Assembly (NCBI RefSeq): GCF_000226095.1
Contig: NC_016473.1
Location: 1,302,001-1,366,000, forward strand
Origin: Thermothelomyces thermophilus ATCC 42464
Lineage: Eukaryota; Ascomycota; Sordariomycetes; Sordariales; Chaetomiaceae
DNA: 64,000 bases
Direction: 5' to 3'
Within the stretch, counting starts at the first letter, position 1. Every line of letters starts with the position of its first letter. The notes under the pieces were generated by a model that saw only the letters and a list, made by a program, of their open reading frames with translations, did no database searches and was not told the origin of the DNA. Below are positions 25,178 to 35,617 of this stretch, one piece after another. The position numbers were made by a program, and so were the translations under genes.

Positions 25178-26176
25178 TTACCACCTCAGGCACATGAGCG
25201 CTTGTTCCCCAAAATGCTGCGCGATACTGCCTTCTTGAGCCAGCATAGAGCCTATCCAGAGTCGGCCGGCTTCAAAGGTGGGCGCCCCAAATTTGACCAC
25301 AACGCAGCCCCTGATGCTGGCTGCCGACCAGAGCACCTTGTTCTCCTTTTCTCTCTGCACTCTCTCTTCGCGCCACTTCTCGCGTGGCGATAAATCATCA
25401 CTGCCAGCATCCTTTTGACCTTTCGCATCATCGCTCCGCCAATCGCGGGCCCCGAGCCGTGGGAGGGCGGCAAACTCGGCGAGAAAGAACTCCCCAACCG
25501 ACTTCATAAGAGGACCCCGCAGGATGAGGGTTCCAAAGACGGTCAGCCCGTTCATCGACTCGCGCAGAGTCGGCAGCTGGGGGTATGCTCTCTTGCTGTC
25601 GAGGATGGCGATGTCTCTGACCAGCAATCGGTCTTGGGTTGCCTGGCCGTCGCCCATGGTCCATACCTCGTTGCGGCCGACCCATTTGACGAAGCTCCAG
25701 TGCTCGCCAAGCGCGGAGCGCCCCTCGGTGACCCAGTCCAAGAGGCACAGCGACGCGTTCCGTGCCAGCCTGAAGACCTGGATCTGCTCGTAGACGCTGT
25801 GCGCAAACGGCTGGATAGGGTCCGGGAGGAGACAGACGGCGGCGCCGGCCGCGATCTTGACCCGCATTGTCTGGCGGGTGACGATATCCGGGCTCGCCGA
25901 CTTGAAGATCTTGGTGTGCCCCTGCGTGGCCAGGCTCAGCCGCGCACCGGCCTCGACCTCGATTTCCAAGCTGACCTTGTCGCCGCCAACAAGACCGCCG
26001 CCGTACGAGAGCAGATACACGAGCGCGCTCGTCTCCCGGGGGCGCTTGGGCGTGACAAGCTTGAGCGGGTACTGGTATTCGAATGTCTCGAGCCCGGAAA
26101 TGCCCGTGGGAAGACGCCGGACGACGATGCGCCCTTTGCCGTCGGCAGAGGAGGACTGGGGGAAGGGCGAGTTCAT
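25178..26176 (-). CDS. ureD: Urease accessory protein UreD
   Basis: Single exon, 332 residues. I start at the ATG giving MNSPFPQSSS, because the frame upstream begins only with GTG. Recognisable UreD blocks are LSYGGGLVGGDKV, ATQGHTKIFKS, LLPDPIQPFAHSVYEQ and LLDWVTEGRSALGEHW. The C-terminal half carries a charged insert (about 240-290) before the final conserved WIGSMLAQEGSI region. UreD works with UreF and UreG to load nickel into apo-urease in the cytosol. Urease itself, UreF and UreG are not in this window, as expected for fungi, where these genes are scattered. Length and order match fungal homologues. The tail ends 441 bp before the scc3 start on the same strand. Confidence 0.93.
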   Translation of the reverse strand: MNSPFPQSSSADGKGRIVVRRLPTGISGLETFEYQYPLKLVTPKRPRETSALVYLLSYGGGLVGGDKVSLEIEVEAGARLSLATQGHTKIFKSASPDIVTRQTMRVKIAAGAAVCLLPDPIQPFAHSVYEQIQVFRLARNASLCLLDWVTEGRSALGEHWSFVKWVGRNEVWTMGDGQATQDRLLVRDIAILDSKRAYPQLPTLRESMNGLTVFGTLILRGPLMKSVGEFFLAEFAALPRLGARDWRSDDAKGQKDAGSDDLSPREKWREERVQREKENKVLWSAASIRGCVVVKFGAPTFEAGRLWIGSMLAQEGSIAQHFGEQALMCLRW

Positions 26177-26701
26177 GGCGCATGTCACCTCATGCCGGTT
26201 TCCGGGGCCGCATCCGAGATTCTTCAGATCGGGGTGAAGGGGGCCGGAGATGAATGCCGGGGATGGTCGGTTGGGAACATACGTGTGTGTGTACTTGTAT
26301 GTAGGTAAGGTAGGTACGGATTATTGTGTACTAGTACTTGTAGGGAGGGAGGCGCTGAGATTATAACCCTCGAGACTCACATTGCCAGAGCACTATCACA
26401 TAACTATGGATTAGTGTATTCCGTCTATAATCCGTACTGTACAGTAATACGTACATACATACACAACCCTTATCGCACGCAGCGCCATGCCCCGCGCTAA
26501 GGTGCTTAGTGTAGTCCCCCACCTGGGACCCCTGCTTGCCATGCCCACCGATAGTGGGGCAATCGAGAAATGCAACGCCAAACGCGATTCATTCTTTCCC
26601 GTCCTGGCCGCCAAAATGCTTTCGACCATTCATTGATTTTTTTTTTTTTTTTTTTTTGGAATTTCGAACCTGCCCACAGCACCTTCGCCGGTTGATCAGA
26701 G
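26177..26701. other. Divergent ureD / RPC4 promoter region
   Basis: 525 bp between two outward-facing genes. It contains stacked GTAGGTAAGGTAGGTAC-type repeats near 26300, a perfect palindrome TACTGTACAGTA near 26433-26446 followed by GTACATACATACAC, and a 20-nt T run at about 26637-26657 just upstream of the RPC4 start. Both 5' UTRs must lie here. Confidence 0.5.
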
Positions 26702-28579
26702 ATGCCCCCAAAAACGACAACACGCGGTCGGGGCAGGGGTCGGGGAGGCACAGGCCGTGGTGGCGCTGCCGCAACAACCGCCGCCGTCGACGATGCGGCT
26801 TCCCGAGATGCCGCGCCAGCGTCGGAAGCAGCCGCCGAGTCGAGCCCCGCGATGACGACGGCAACGATGAGGACGACCACGACGACCACAACCACGACCA
26901 TGACCACGACAACCTCGGGAGACACAGCTGGTCCGCCAGGGCCGGCGCCCGTTCCGATCATGACAGTAGAGTCGACTCCCGAGGCCGCGACGGCCCCGTC
27001 AACTTCCAGAGTATCGAGCGCCACTCCCGCTCCGTCCTCGACCCGCGGGTCCACCTCCAAGTTCAAGCCGAAGGCCGTCCGCCGCAGCGAAGCCGAGCGC
27101 GCCCGCCTCGCCGAGGAGCAGCTCAGGATACAGGAGCAGAGAAACGCTGAGGAGGCGAGGAGGTTAGCGCGCCTCAACCGTGGCCGCGGTCGCGGTCGCG
27201 GTCGTGGCCGTGGAGGACTCCTTCGTGGAAACCTTAGGAGCTCGGCTGCTGCGGGCCCGCTATCGGCGGGCATGACCTGTGAGTTTTGCTTGCCCTCGAA
27301 TGAACCCCAGATCGACTGTTCTTTTTGTCTTGAGCGCCTTTCTAACAATGCAGCAGTTGGTGGGGGAGGTGCCTCTGGGTACCAAGGTACAGGTGGCTAT
27401 GCCTTTGCCTCCGGTTCCAGTTCTGGCTCCGGCTTTGTGAAGAGCGAGGGGGAGACCAAAGGGGTCAAAGGAGCGTACGGCCAATCGGGCATCATCGACA
27501 ACAGCAGGATCAATGCCGACATGCTCTACAACTACGTCGAAGTCTCGGACGAGGAGGACCGCTCCTCCATCACGTCGACCAAGAAGAAGAAGGCGATCAT
27601 GCCCATGGGGATCCGTCGCGTGGAGCACAAGGAGGAGGCAGTCACCTTGACGACGGCTGCCGAAATCGAGGCTCAAGAGAAAGCCGGTGCCTCCGACGAG
27701 TCAGACGAAGAAGGCTTGTTTGTCGGCGGGCCTGCCCAGATGGAAGATTTCGAAGAGACAGTCAAGGAGGAGGGAGCTGCGGAGGCGGCGCAGACGCGCG
27801 AGATCAAACGAGAAGAGGGCGACGGCGGCGCGATGGACTTGGACCAGATCCCCGAGCGCATCAAAGCGCCCGAGTCACCCGAGATGAAGAAGAAAGGGGT
27901 CGCAACGGAGCAAAAACCGAAGAAAAAGTCGGCCAAACCGAAAGACCCCGAGGCCGAAGTCATGGCAGAAGACCTCCAGCGCATGGTGGAGCTCTTTACC
28001 CTCCAAGGGGACGACACTACCGCCGAGGACGGCATCACAAACAACGCCGCTCTTGAGGGACACATGTTCCTCTTCCAGTTCCCGCCCGTCCTTCCGCCGC
28101 TGCGGGCGGTTCCCCACGATGGCACGTCTTCGAACCCGATTGCGATCAAGCCGGAGCCGGACGATGATGTCGTCATGCTGAACCAGCCGCCCGTCAACAT
28201 CGATCTCACCCGGGACGAAGGCAAGATCAAGAAGGAAGGGGATGGAGAGGAAGAGGACGGTGGGCAAGACAAAGAAAATGGCGACGACATAATAAAGGAA
28301 GGGGGTTTCCTCGGCAACCTGACCGTGCGCAAGTCCGGCAAGGTCGAGCTCAGTTGGGGCGGACAGAAGCTGGAGCTCATGCCGGGCACCCAGACGAACT
28401 TCCTGGCGACCGCCGTACTGATCGAGCAGGCGGATGTGAAGCCGGGCGACTCGAGTCAGACGGCGGGCGTTGCCTATGGCATGGGCAAGATTCAGGGCTC
28501 GTTTGCCCTCGCGCCGGTCTGGGGGGATGAGGAGGAGTGGGTGGTAGATCCGAAGGATTTGGAGATCCCCGAACATTGA
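26702..28579 (+). CDS. RPC53: RNA polymerase III subunit Rpc4 (Rpc53)
   Basis: The likely spliced form is 26702-27278 joined to 27354-28579 (75-nt intron, GTGAGT donor, CTAAC branch site, CAGCAG acceptor), giving 600 residues. The unspliced frame is also open for 625 residues. The N-terminus is RGRGRGRG-type, then Thr-rich, and a basic helix (KPKAVRRSEAERARLAEEQL) leads into a second Gly/Arg block. The middle is acidic with SUMO-site-like IKREE and VKEE motifs. The C-terminal 100 residues carry the Rpc4 signature: GNLTVRKSGKVELSWGG, then the FLATAVLIEQ region and a closing segment ending near VVDPKDLEIPEH. Rpc4/Rpc53 pairs with Rpc11-Rpc37 on Pol III and acts in initiation, termination and reinitiation in the nucleus. 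The 75-nt intron has no stop and encodes a CxxC...CxxC pattern if kept. Assignment rests on the C-terminal domain. Confidence 0.9.
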   Translation: MPPKTTTRGRGRGRGGTGRGGAAATTAAVDDAASRDAAPASEAAAESSPAMTTATMRTTTTTTTTTMTTTTSGDTAGPPGPAPVPIMTVESTPEAATAPSTSRVSSATPAPSSTRGSTSKFKPKAVRRSEAERARLAEEQLRIQEQRNAEEARRLARLNRGRGRGRGRGRGGLLRGNLRSSAAAGPLSAGMTCEFCLPSNEPQIDCSFCLERLSNNAAVGGGGASGYQGTGGYAFASGSSSGSGFVKSEGETKGVKGAYGQSGIIDNSRINADMLYNYVEVSDEEDRSSITSTKKKKAIMPMGIRRVEHKEEAVTLTTAAEIEAQEKAGASDESDEEGLFVGGPAQMEDFEETVKEEGAAEAAQTREIKREEGDGGAMDLDQIPERIKAPESPEMKKKGVATEQKPKKKSAKPKDPEAEVMAEDLQRMVELFTLQGDDTTAEDGITNNAALEGHMFLFQFPPVLPPLRAVPHDGTSSNPIAIKPEPDDDVVMLNQPPVNIDLTRDEGKIKKEGDGEEEDGGQDKENGDDIIKEGGFLGNLTVRKSGKVELSWGGQKLELMPGTQTNFLATAVLIEQADVKPGDSSQTAGVAYGMGKIQGSFALAPVWGDEEEWVVDPKDLEIPEH

Positions 28580-29420
28580 AAAAGCAGTAAGCGCGCGGAA
28601 GGAAATATGGTGAAGAGCACCTCCATGTCATCATCGTTGGACATTTTCAGCCAGCTGTTGGCTGCCTTGCACGACCATAACAACAGCCATCCCAGGATTT
28701 CACTACACATCTTGGACGGGTGTATGGATTAGATACCCAAAGCAAAAAAAGGAAAAAAGGAAAAAAGGCAACGGCGGATTGGTCGCGCCGGCTGGAATGG
28801 GCCAGCCCCCCCTTTTTTTCCTTCATTTTTTTCCTCTATCCAGCCTCTGGCCTATTCGTTGATTTGGACAAGTGAGTTGAGATGGCAGATGGCAAAGGGA
28901 GCGACGAGCGCTCCACATTTCAATCACACACACAGCCTTAAGGACAAGCCGACAGATCTACCTCAGCCGGCGGAAACCCGCAGTCTCCCCGCAGCCTCGG
29001 CACTGTCACCCGAAATCGCTTTGCGTGACTTGGGGGATCCCCGCGTTTTCTGGAACGGCATTTCCGTCCCTTCCCCCACATCCGCTGGCTCACTTGTAAA
29101 CTCTGTTTAAGGACACGCGAACGACTCCGCCTGTTCTCATTTGCTACGTTTCAACCTTTTCTAAGTTCCCCGACATGCCGTAGACGTCGTTCGGGTTGCC
29201 GATCGGACCTCCCGAGGGGCGCGCACGTCCATGACGCGGCCGGATTGCATCCCGTTGCAAAAGCTACCGCGGCGGGGGGGGAACTAATGATATTGTCGGT
29301 TGCTTTCCCGCATCTTGCGCTGAGCACAGATACGGACACTCGCATTTTTTTCAAATAGTTGCTTCATCCCGCGTGTTTATCGGATCGGGTACATCTATCC
29401 ACCCAAGCGCGCAACAAACA
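28580..29420. other. Intergenic, RPC4 3' side to monooxygenase promoter
   Basis: 841 bp. It begins with A-rich repeats (AAAAAAAGGAAAAAAGG type, about 28744-28768) and T-runs near 28812. A 69- to 83-codon plus frame at 28859-29110 has no domain and is not called. The promoter of the monooxygenase should lie at the right side. Confidence 0.5.
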
Positions 29421-31003
29421 ATGAGTGATCAGGCGAGCGCCGGAGAGGGCATCCACCTTATTGTCATTGGCGCCGGACTCGCGGGGCTGAGCGCCGCCCT
29501 GTCGACCAAGCTGGCCAACCCGGCGCACCGGGTGACGGTGTTGGAGGCGGCCAAGGAGCTGCAGGAGATTGGCGTAGGTTCAAAGCCTCGTTCCCCTTTC
29601 TCTCCCCCAAATACCTAGCTGTCATTGGTCAACCCCATCAATTCGAGTAGAATTTCTTTCTTTCTTTTTTCGTCTTTTTTATCTCTCTCTCTCTTTTTTT
29701 TTTTTTCCTTCATTCTTCTTTGTTGGATGGGAGGGAGAAAGAAAACGTTACTAAAAAGAATAATAAATAAATGAAAAGTTGCTAACTTCCCATCGCCCCT
29801 CACCACCAGGCCGGCCTGCAAATCACCCCCAACGGCACCCGCTTGCTCGCAGCCTGGTCGCTCTTCCCGCGGCTCGCCCCGCGCGCCGCCGAGCCGCGCT
29901 CACTCTCGGTGCGGCGCTACGACGGCACCCGGCTGCTCGCGCACGAGCCCGCGCTGCAGGACAGCGTTCGCGCCCGCTACGGCGGCTACCCCTTCTGGGA
30001 CCTGCACCGCGTCGACCTGCAGCAGGCCATGGTCGCGCGCTGCGCCGAGCTCGGCGTCGAGATCCGCCTGGGCTCGCCCGCGGTGCGGGTCGACTTTGCC
30101 GAGGCTCGGGTCCACGTCCTCGGCGACAACGGCGGCGACAACGGCGGCGCCGGAGCCGTCGTCGAGGGGGACGTCGTCCTGCTCGCCGACGGCCTGTGGA
30201 GCCGCATCCGCGGCCAGTTCCTCGGCCGGCCGAGCCCGGCCCTCCCGACCGGCGACCTGGCCTACCGCATCACCATCCGGGCCGACGAGCTGGAGGGTGA
30301 GGACGCGGAGGAGCTGCGGGCCTTCATCCGGGACGCGGCGGTCAACTTCTGGATCGGCCCCCGGTCGCACTGCGTCGGCTACTCGGTCAGCGCCGGCGAG
30401 GTCTACAACCTCGTCCTGCTGTGCCCGGACGACCTGCCCGGCGGCGTGGTCAAGCGGGAAGGGGACAAGGACGAGATGCGGGCCCGGTTCTCCGGCTGGG
30501 ACCCGCTGCTGGGCAGGCTCCTGAAGCAGGTCCGGGGTGTGGTGCACAAATGGAGGCTGATGTGGCTCGACGCGCTGCCCGAGTGGGCCAACGAGGAGGG
30601 CACCTTCTTCATGGCCGGCGACTGCTGCCACCCGATGCTGCCCTATCTGGCGCAGGGGGCCAACTCGAGCCTGGAGGACGGTGCCGTGTTCGGGTCGCTG
30701 CTGGGGAGGGTCAAGAAGAGCGAGATGGCGAGGCAGCTGCCCCGCGTCTCGGCCCTGTATCAGAGGCTGAGGATCGAGAGGAGCCGCAAGATCCAGATCG
30801 AGACCTTCAAGCAGAGGGACGACTCCCACATGGAGGACGGAGAGGCTCAGGAGAGGAGGGATGCCCTGATGCTGAGCATGCTGGGCAAGGAGGTCAAGGC
30901 ACCCTTCCCGAGCAGGTGGACGTGTCCGGAGATTCAGGCGTTCCTGTACGGATACGACGCATACGCCGAGGCGGAGAAGGCTTATCAGGAAAATCCCTTC
31001 TGA
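29421..31003 (+). CDS. FAD-dependent monooxygenase, salicylate-hydroxylase-like
   Basis: Exons 29421-29573 and 29810-31003 (236-nt intron, GTAGGT donor, GCTAAC branch site, CAG, phase 0) encode 448 residues. The Rossmann FAD motif is near the N-terminus (VIGAGLAGLSAAL, GAGLAG at 17-22), with the acidic end of beta-2 at LEAAKEL. Spliced residues 50-56 read IGAGLQI, the usual next conserved spot. The DG motif appears as LLADGLWSRIRG, and the GD motif as FMAGDCCHPMLPYLAQG with G321/D322. This is the single-component class A flavoprotein hydroxylase layout (NADPH plus O2, FAD-bound). The substrate cannot be told; relatives act on salicylate, other phenols or polyketides. No signal peptide or membrane anchor is visible. 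The gene converges on an MFS transporter 308 bp away, which suggests but does not prove a shared pathway. GC content of exon 2 is very high. Confidence 0.9.
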
Positions 31004-31311
31004 CACTGGATTGGTTAATTACATTTTGTTGTTCGCATGTCGTTGTCGTATTAATTGTACGTACAGTACATACAGACAAGTCCTCGGCCTGTCTTGCAAT
31101 GGCCAACCCTGATCTGGCTCAAGAATGTGCATCAACCCAACAAGGATATGATCCAATCAGCAAGAGAGATGACATTGTCTCACCTTTTCGTGCCCGTGTG
31201 AAACATATCATGTGCTGCACACGTGTGTACGGAAGGACGGAAGCAGGGACTCTCTCAACCCGCTTGTCTCAGACATCATCTTCCACCAACGGCATGGCAA
31301 GGTCCGCAATG
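31004..31311. other. Intergenic between convergent monooxygenase and MFS genes
   Basis: 308 bp holding both 3' UTRs. A GTAC-rich stretch (TTGTACGTACAGTACATAC) lies at 31056-31074. No gene seen. Confidence 0.5.
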
Positions 31312-32685
31312 TCAGATCTTGACCCAGAGCTTAAAACCCGTCACCGCGCACCTCGTCGCGGTCAGGACGAGGGATGCCAAAACGATCACCAGCCCGGCCC
31401 ATATCTGCGCCCACAAATAGCGCCCATCCGACTTATCAATGATGGCACCCGCTGTGGGCGGCCCCGCGAGCGAGGCAAACGCCACGATGGTGCAGACCAT
31501 GCCGAACCGCGTGCCCATCTTCCTCGGGTCCTTGGTCAGGCTGGCCAGCGAGCCCGCGTAGAGCCCCTGGGCTGCGCCGACTGTCAGGCCAAAGAAGGCA
31601 GCGAACACGTACATGCCCGTCCGCGTCTTCACGCCGGTCCACGCAAAGATCATGCAGCCGAGGACCAGCGTCTGAAAGGTGTACAGGTTGATGGGCCCAA
31701 AGTATCGATCGGCCAAGTAGCCCGTTAGGGGCCTGCTCGGCACGCTCATGCCGTTCGTAATGAGGAGGAGCTGAACCGAGTCTGTGGTGGAAAAATGAAT
31801 GACGTTGCGAGCGTAAGCGTTGATCTGTAAGCTTATGAGCATCACTTAAACGAGAAGAGGTCGCGAATCGAGACTCACGTAGAAGAAACCAAAATAAAGT
31901 GCCCAGAAAAAGAGAAAGGCGCCGAGCGTGTACAACAGGTAAGGGCCCTCCCTAAATGCGTCCCACTCAACCATGGGCCCCGACTTCCTCGGCCTCAGCT
32001 TGGGTCTGAGTATCAGAACCGAAAGCGTGGCGACAAACAAGGTCACAAAGCCGGCGCATCTGACCGCCCATGGAAATCCGACCTGTGGTATCAGGTATTG
32101 AATCGTGGCAGGAAGGATAACGCTGCCGAGACCGGTTCCGGTGGCCGAGATAGCGAGGGCCGAAGATCGCTTCGTCACAAAGTACGAGTTGATGACGGAC
32201 AGTGGGGGCATGAAGACGATCCCGAGACCCAACCCTGTAAGCAGGCCCTGGGCGAGGAAAATCTGCCAATATTGCTTGCAAAGGCTTGTCATCATGGTCC
32301 CAAGCACAACCATGAACGAGCCAGCGATGATTGTCGACTTCACGTATCCGGCGTCCGCCAGCCTCCCAGAAACTGTGCACATGGCAAATGCGAGAAAGAC
32401 CTGTAGGGAGCCAATCCACGATATCTGGGATTCGGGGAGCTTGAGTGTGTCTCGGTAGTAGAGCTGGTATACGCCAAATGTCGAGGGGTAGCCCCATGCC
32501 ATCATGTTGATAAGCACACCCGCTAGGACTTGAGACCAAGCAACAAGTCCTCCGTCTGGGGGCTGGAAATCTCCTTCGGGGAGAGGAGTCGCCATCTCTT
32601 CCCCTTGTGTCTCCGAGACGTCTCCATGTCGGGATGGCGGTCGGCTCACTTGGGCGGACTTCTCAATGTCGGGTACGGCGGCCAT
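31312..32685 (-). CDS. MFS transporter, monocarboxylate (MCT)-like
   Basis: Exons on minus 32685-31879 and 31824-31312 (54-nt intron, GTGAGT/CAG, phase 0) encode 439 residues. After a 45-residue hydrophilic N-terminus comes the MCT-family entry motif PDGGLVAWSQVLAGVLINM, then about twelve membrane segments in two halves separated by a basic loop (LRPKLRPRKSG). The second half has PSRPLTGYLADRYFGPIN and a Gly-rich segment (AAFFGLTVGAAQGLYAGSL). Fungal members of this group (Mch and riboflavin-transporter-like proteins) sit in plasma or organelle membranes; their substrates are mostly unknown. It lies tail-to-tail with the flavin monooxygenase, a common pairing in catabolic or secondary-metabolite mini-clusters, but there is no third pathway gene nearby. 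Confidence 0.9.
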
Positions 32686-35617
32686 GTCGACTGGGTTTCC
32701 GAGAGGGACTCTGCACAGTCGACCTTCAGGCGAGAAAATTAATTACCAGCATGGGACGGTCGGCATGGGACGCAGAAAAGGTGTTTCTGCATTCTTAACC
32801 GCCGGTAAAATGCGCCTAGCCACGGGACTCAGCATCGGACTTGGGACCGAGAAGTCCCCACAGATAAAGATGCACATCCGGTCTTATTCCCGCCCCCGAC
32901 ATCGCCTGCTGCCCTGGTTGACATGTCCACGCCTTTCTAGTGGGCCCAACCTGCCGATGGCCATTTTTTTTTTTTTTTCCGGCGGCGAATCGCGGCCCGG
33001 GACTGGGGTTCCCCCCAACCCCGGTCCCCATGCATGGCAGCCAAACTGGGTCACGGGAAGGCAAGATCTGATGAGGCGCTTCTCTCAGGAAGACCGGCGT
33101 CCGCGCAGTTCCCGACGTTTCGGGACCATATCCGACGCCAATCGCGGATCAGGCCCGACAGGCCCGATTATTAGGACGACCGGTACCGGCAACGTCAACC
33201 TCGATCCAGCGGAAACGGAACCCAGCAAATGGGCCAGTTCCACTTCACTTGGGGCCGTGAAGAGAGAGGGGCATTGATAAGGGTAGAGATCCGTCGCGCG
33301 GTTTCCAGCCACGGTGTCAGATTTGAAAAAGAAGATGGTGCACCGGATCGCGATTTGCATGACGTTTCGCTAGTCTGCGTGTCTCCATGCATTCCTGCTG
33401 AGTTGCCATGGCCGCACAGAAAGGTCTGCGACATGAGATCGAAGGAAGACTGATTTCGCAACTCTCTTCCCACATCTTAGGGAGCGGTACCGATCTGGGC
33501 CAGGCTAGTCCATAAGTAGTACTTCCATGCATTACCGCTCGAGAACCTCGGGGGTGCGGGCAACAGTTGGAGAAATGAGAACACTCGGCGGTGAGAGCGA
33601 ATGTGCAACAAACGCCAAAAATGGCTGGATCGTCCTCTTGTGGTTCATCGCACCTCGAGCCAGACCCGCCAGACCAGGCAGTTATTAGGTGGCCTGACCA
33701 AACCCCAACGTATTCCTGATCTGCCAGTTGTCAGCACCCGACAACCCCTCTCACCTGTTCCCGCTATTTAAAGTGGACCTAATCCAGGCAAGCCGCTTAG
33801 CGCTTCTGAACCAATCAGAACTCAGAATTTCACGACATTTGGTCGAAAACGGAAGGCGCGGGGGGGACTACAGTGTGTTTGCCTGCCGCCAAGAAGGCGC
33901 TGTTGAAGCCGGGACTGAAACACTGAAGAACACAGATGAACTTGGACTTATCCCGGAGGAGCCTCCGCTGCTTACTCTCCAGAATGCATTAGTCTGATGA
34001 CAAAAAAAAGCAGCGAGGGTGACGCTGATTTGGAACCGCGGTAATCCGAAGCAAAATGAACGGGGAAAAAGCGCAGCGAGACTCGAGAAACCGTCAATCC
34101 AAGTTCGACAAGTGAGTACCGTCTACCTAATGAGCGATCAACACCCTAACGGACGTGGAACGAGGAGAAAAGGAAGGGCCCACTTTTATTCATTCCTCCC
34201 GTGGCTTGCCCGCTCGCGCTAGACCTGATCTGGTATGGTGCGGAAAGTTTGTTTAAACGAGAGGGGCAAAGTTTCGATCTCAAACAAGTGTACAATACCT
34301 GCCGTGACTCTTGGAACTCCAAATTTGAATGGTTTCAGATATCAGAATCAAGAGGCAAGACTTTCCTCCTAAGATTTAGCCACGCCGGTGATACGTGAAG
34401 GTTTTTGGTGGGAATGTGTCGAGTGATTGCTGGATGATGGGCTATTCCTTGCTTTGACGCGGGGTAGCGCGGCCAAAAGTCCGTGCGGATTGTCCAGGTC
34501 ATCGTTCGGGATAGACACTTCCAGCATTATTCCATACAAGCGGGTCGACTGGATTCTTTCTAGAATTCATCTCCGTAGCCGACGGGAAGCCTATACCGGA
34601 AGTTTCGGAGGCCGGCCAAACCAGATGTAACAACCTCCTCTGCCGATTCTCGCGCACTCTTAAACAGACGGGGTTGGCCCTCCTTGAAGACAACGGCAGA
34701 TACAAGATACGACCATAGACGGAACAACAAGGGAAAAAATGAAAATAAAAACAGAGGATGGGAAGCACAAAAGATATAGAAAGCCTGGACTCTGAAAGCC
34801 AATATCAACGCTTCGTTAACTCTGCTATCGCTGTGCCTCCTCAGCGCTCTCCACCATTAACCGATGGAATCCCTTCCCTTCCTCCCTTCGTTGATGCCGA
34901 GCGACCCCGCAAATCGCCCCCCGGTCTCCCAGCCCAAAAGCTCCGGTACAGTACACCCACGGAGACAGCTTCAAACCGTTGCTCCTTCTCATCTCCTGCG
35001 GCTGCCCGCTCCGTCCGTCCACAAAAGCGGCGAGTAGGTGCCCGTGGCGTTGAAGCAAATAACGAATGAACGCGCGAAAAAAAAGGAACTGACAGTACGT
35101 GGGCTTTAGTTGCCTGTCGTGGATGGCCGCATGCCCCATGTTGCCAGGCACCCATTGCTCTTCTGTGGCCGCCCTGATCGCGAGTAACGAAAAATCCACA
35201 TCTGAATACAAAATTGAGCATTGAAGCAGTAGCAGGACTGGAAACAGTGGCCGACAGAATGAAAAAAAGAACACTCTTATTCGAGTGCGGAATGGATGTC
35301 AAGGAATGGATGCCGATGGATGCGTGACGATGTCGATGTCGGCCATATCGGGTTGGGAACCCGGGGTGTGGCAACGGCGAGACCGATTTAGAGCGCGACG
35401 GGAACACCGTTTGTAGTTGCTGTTGATGTATACATCCTTGCATTTTGCCCTGTCTTTTCTCCCACAAGACGCCCATTAAAGATGAAGAGCGTGCTTTTTT
35501 GTTTTCCAAGACCAATGGCGATGCGTTGCTGAATGTAATGTTTTAACGTTGCGCCGCTGCAAGTCTTCTGCTTTTCGAGCCGTACAAGCTACAGGCGGAT
35601 GGACGTCAACCGCCTGA
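32686..35617. other. Gene-poor stretch
   Basis: 2.9 kb without a gene I can support. Contents are a T run at about 32965-32978, scattered short frames with non-ATG starts, and a 103-codon ATG frame at 34758-35069 that is Pro/Ser-rich and lacks any family mark. The right end is probably 3' UTR of the Zn2Cys6 gene. The left end is the promoter of the MFS gene. Confidence 0.45.

Noticed and set aside
30421-31728. 435-codon plus frame
   Set aside because: Overlaps the monooxygenase in another frame and runs into the MFS gene antisense; Arg/Gly-rich shadow without domain.
34758-35069. 103-codon ATG frame, Pro/Ser-rich
   Set aside because: No domain, no splice partners, and competing minus frames over the same region.
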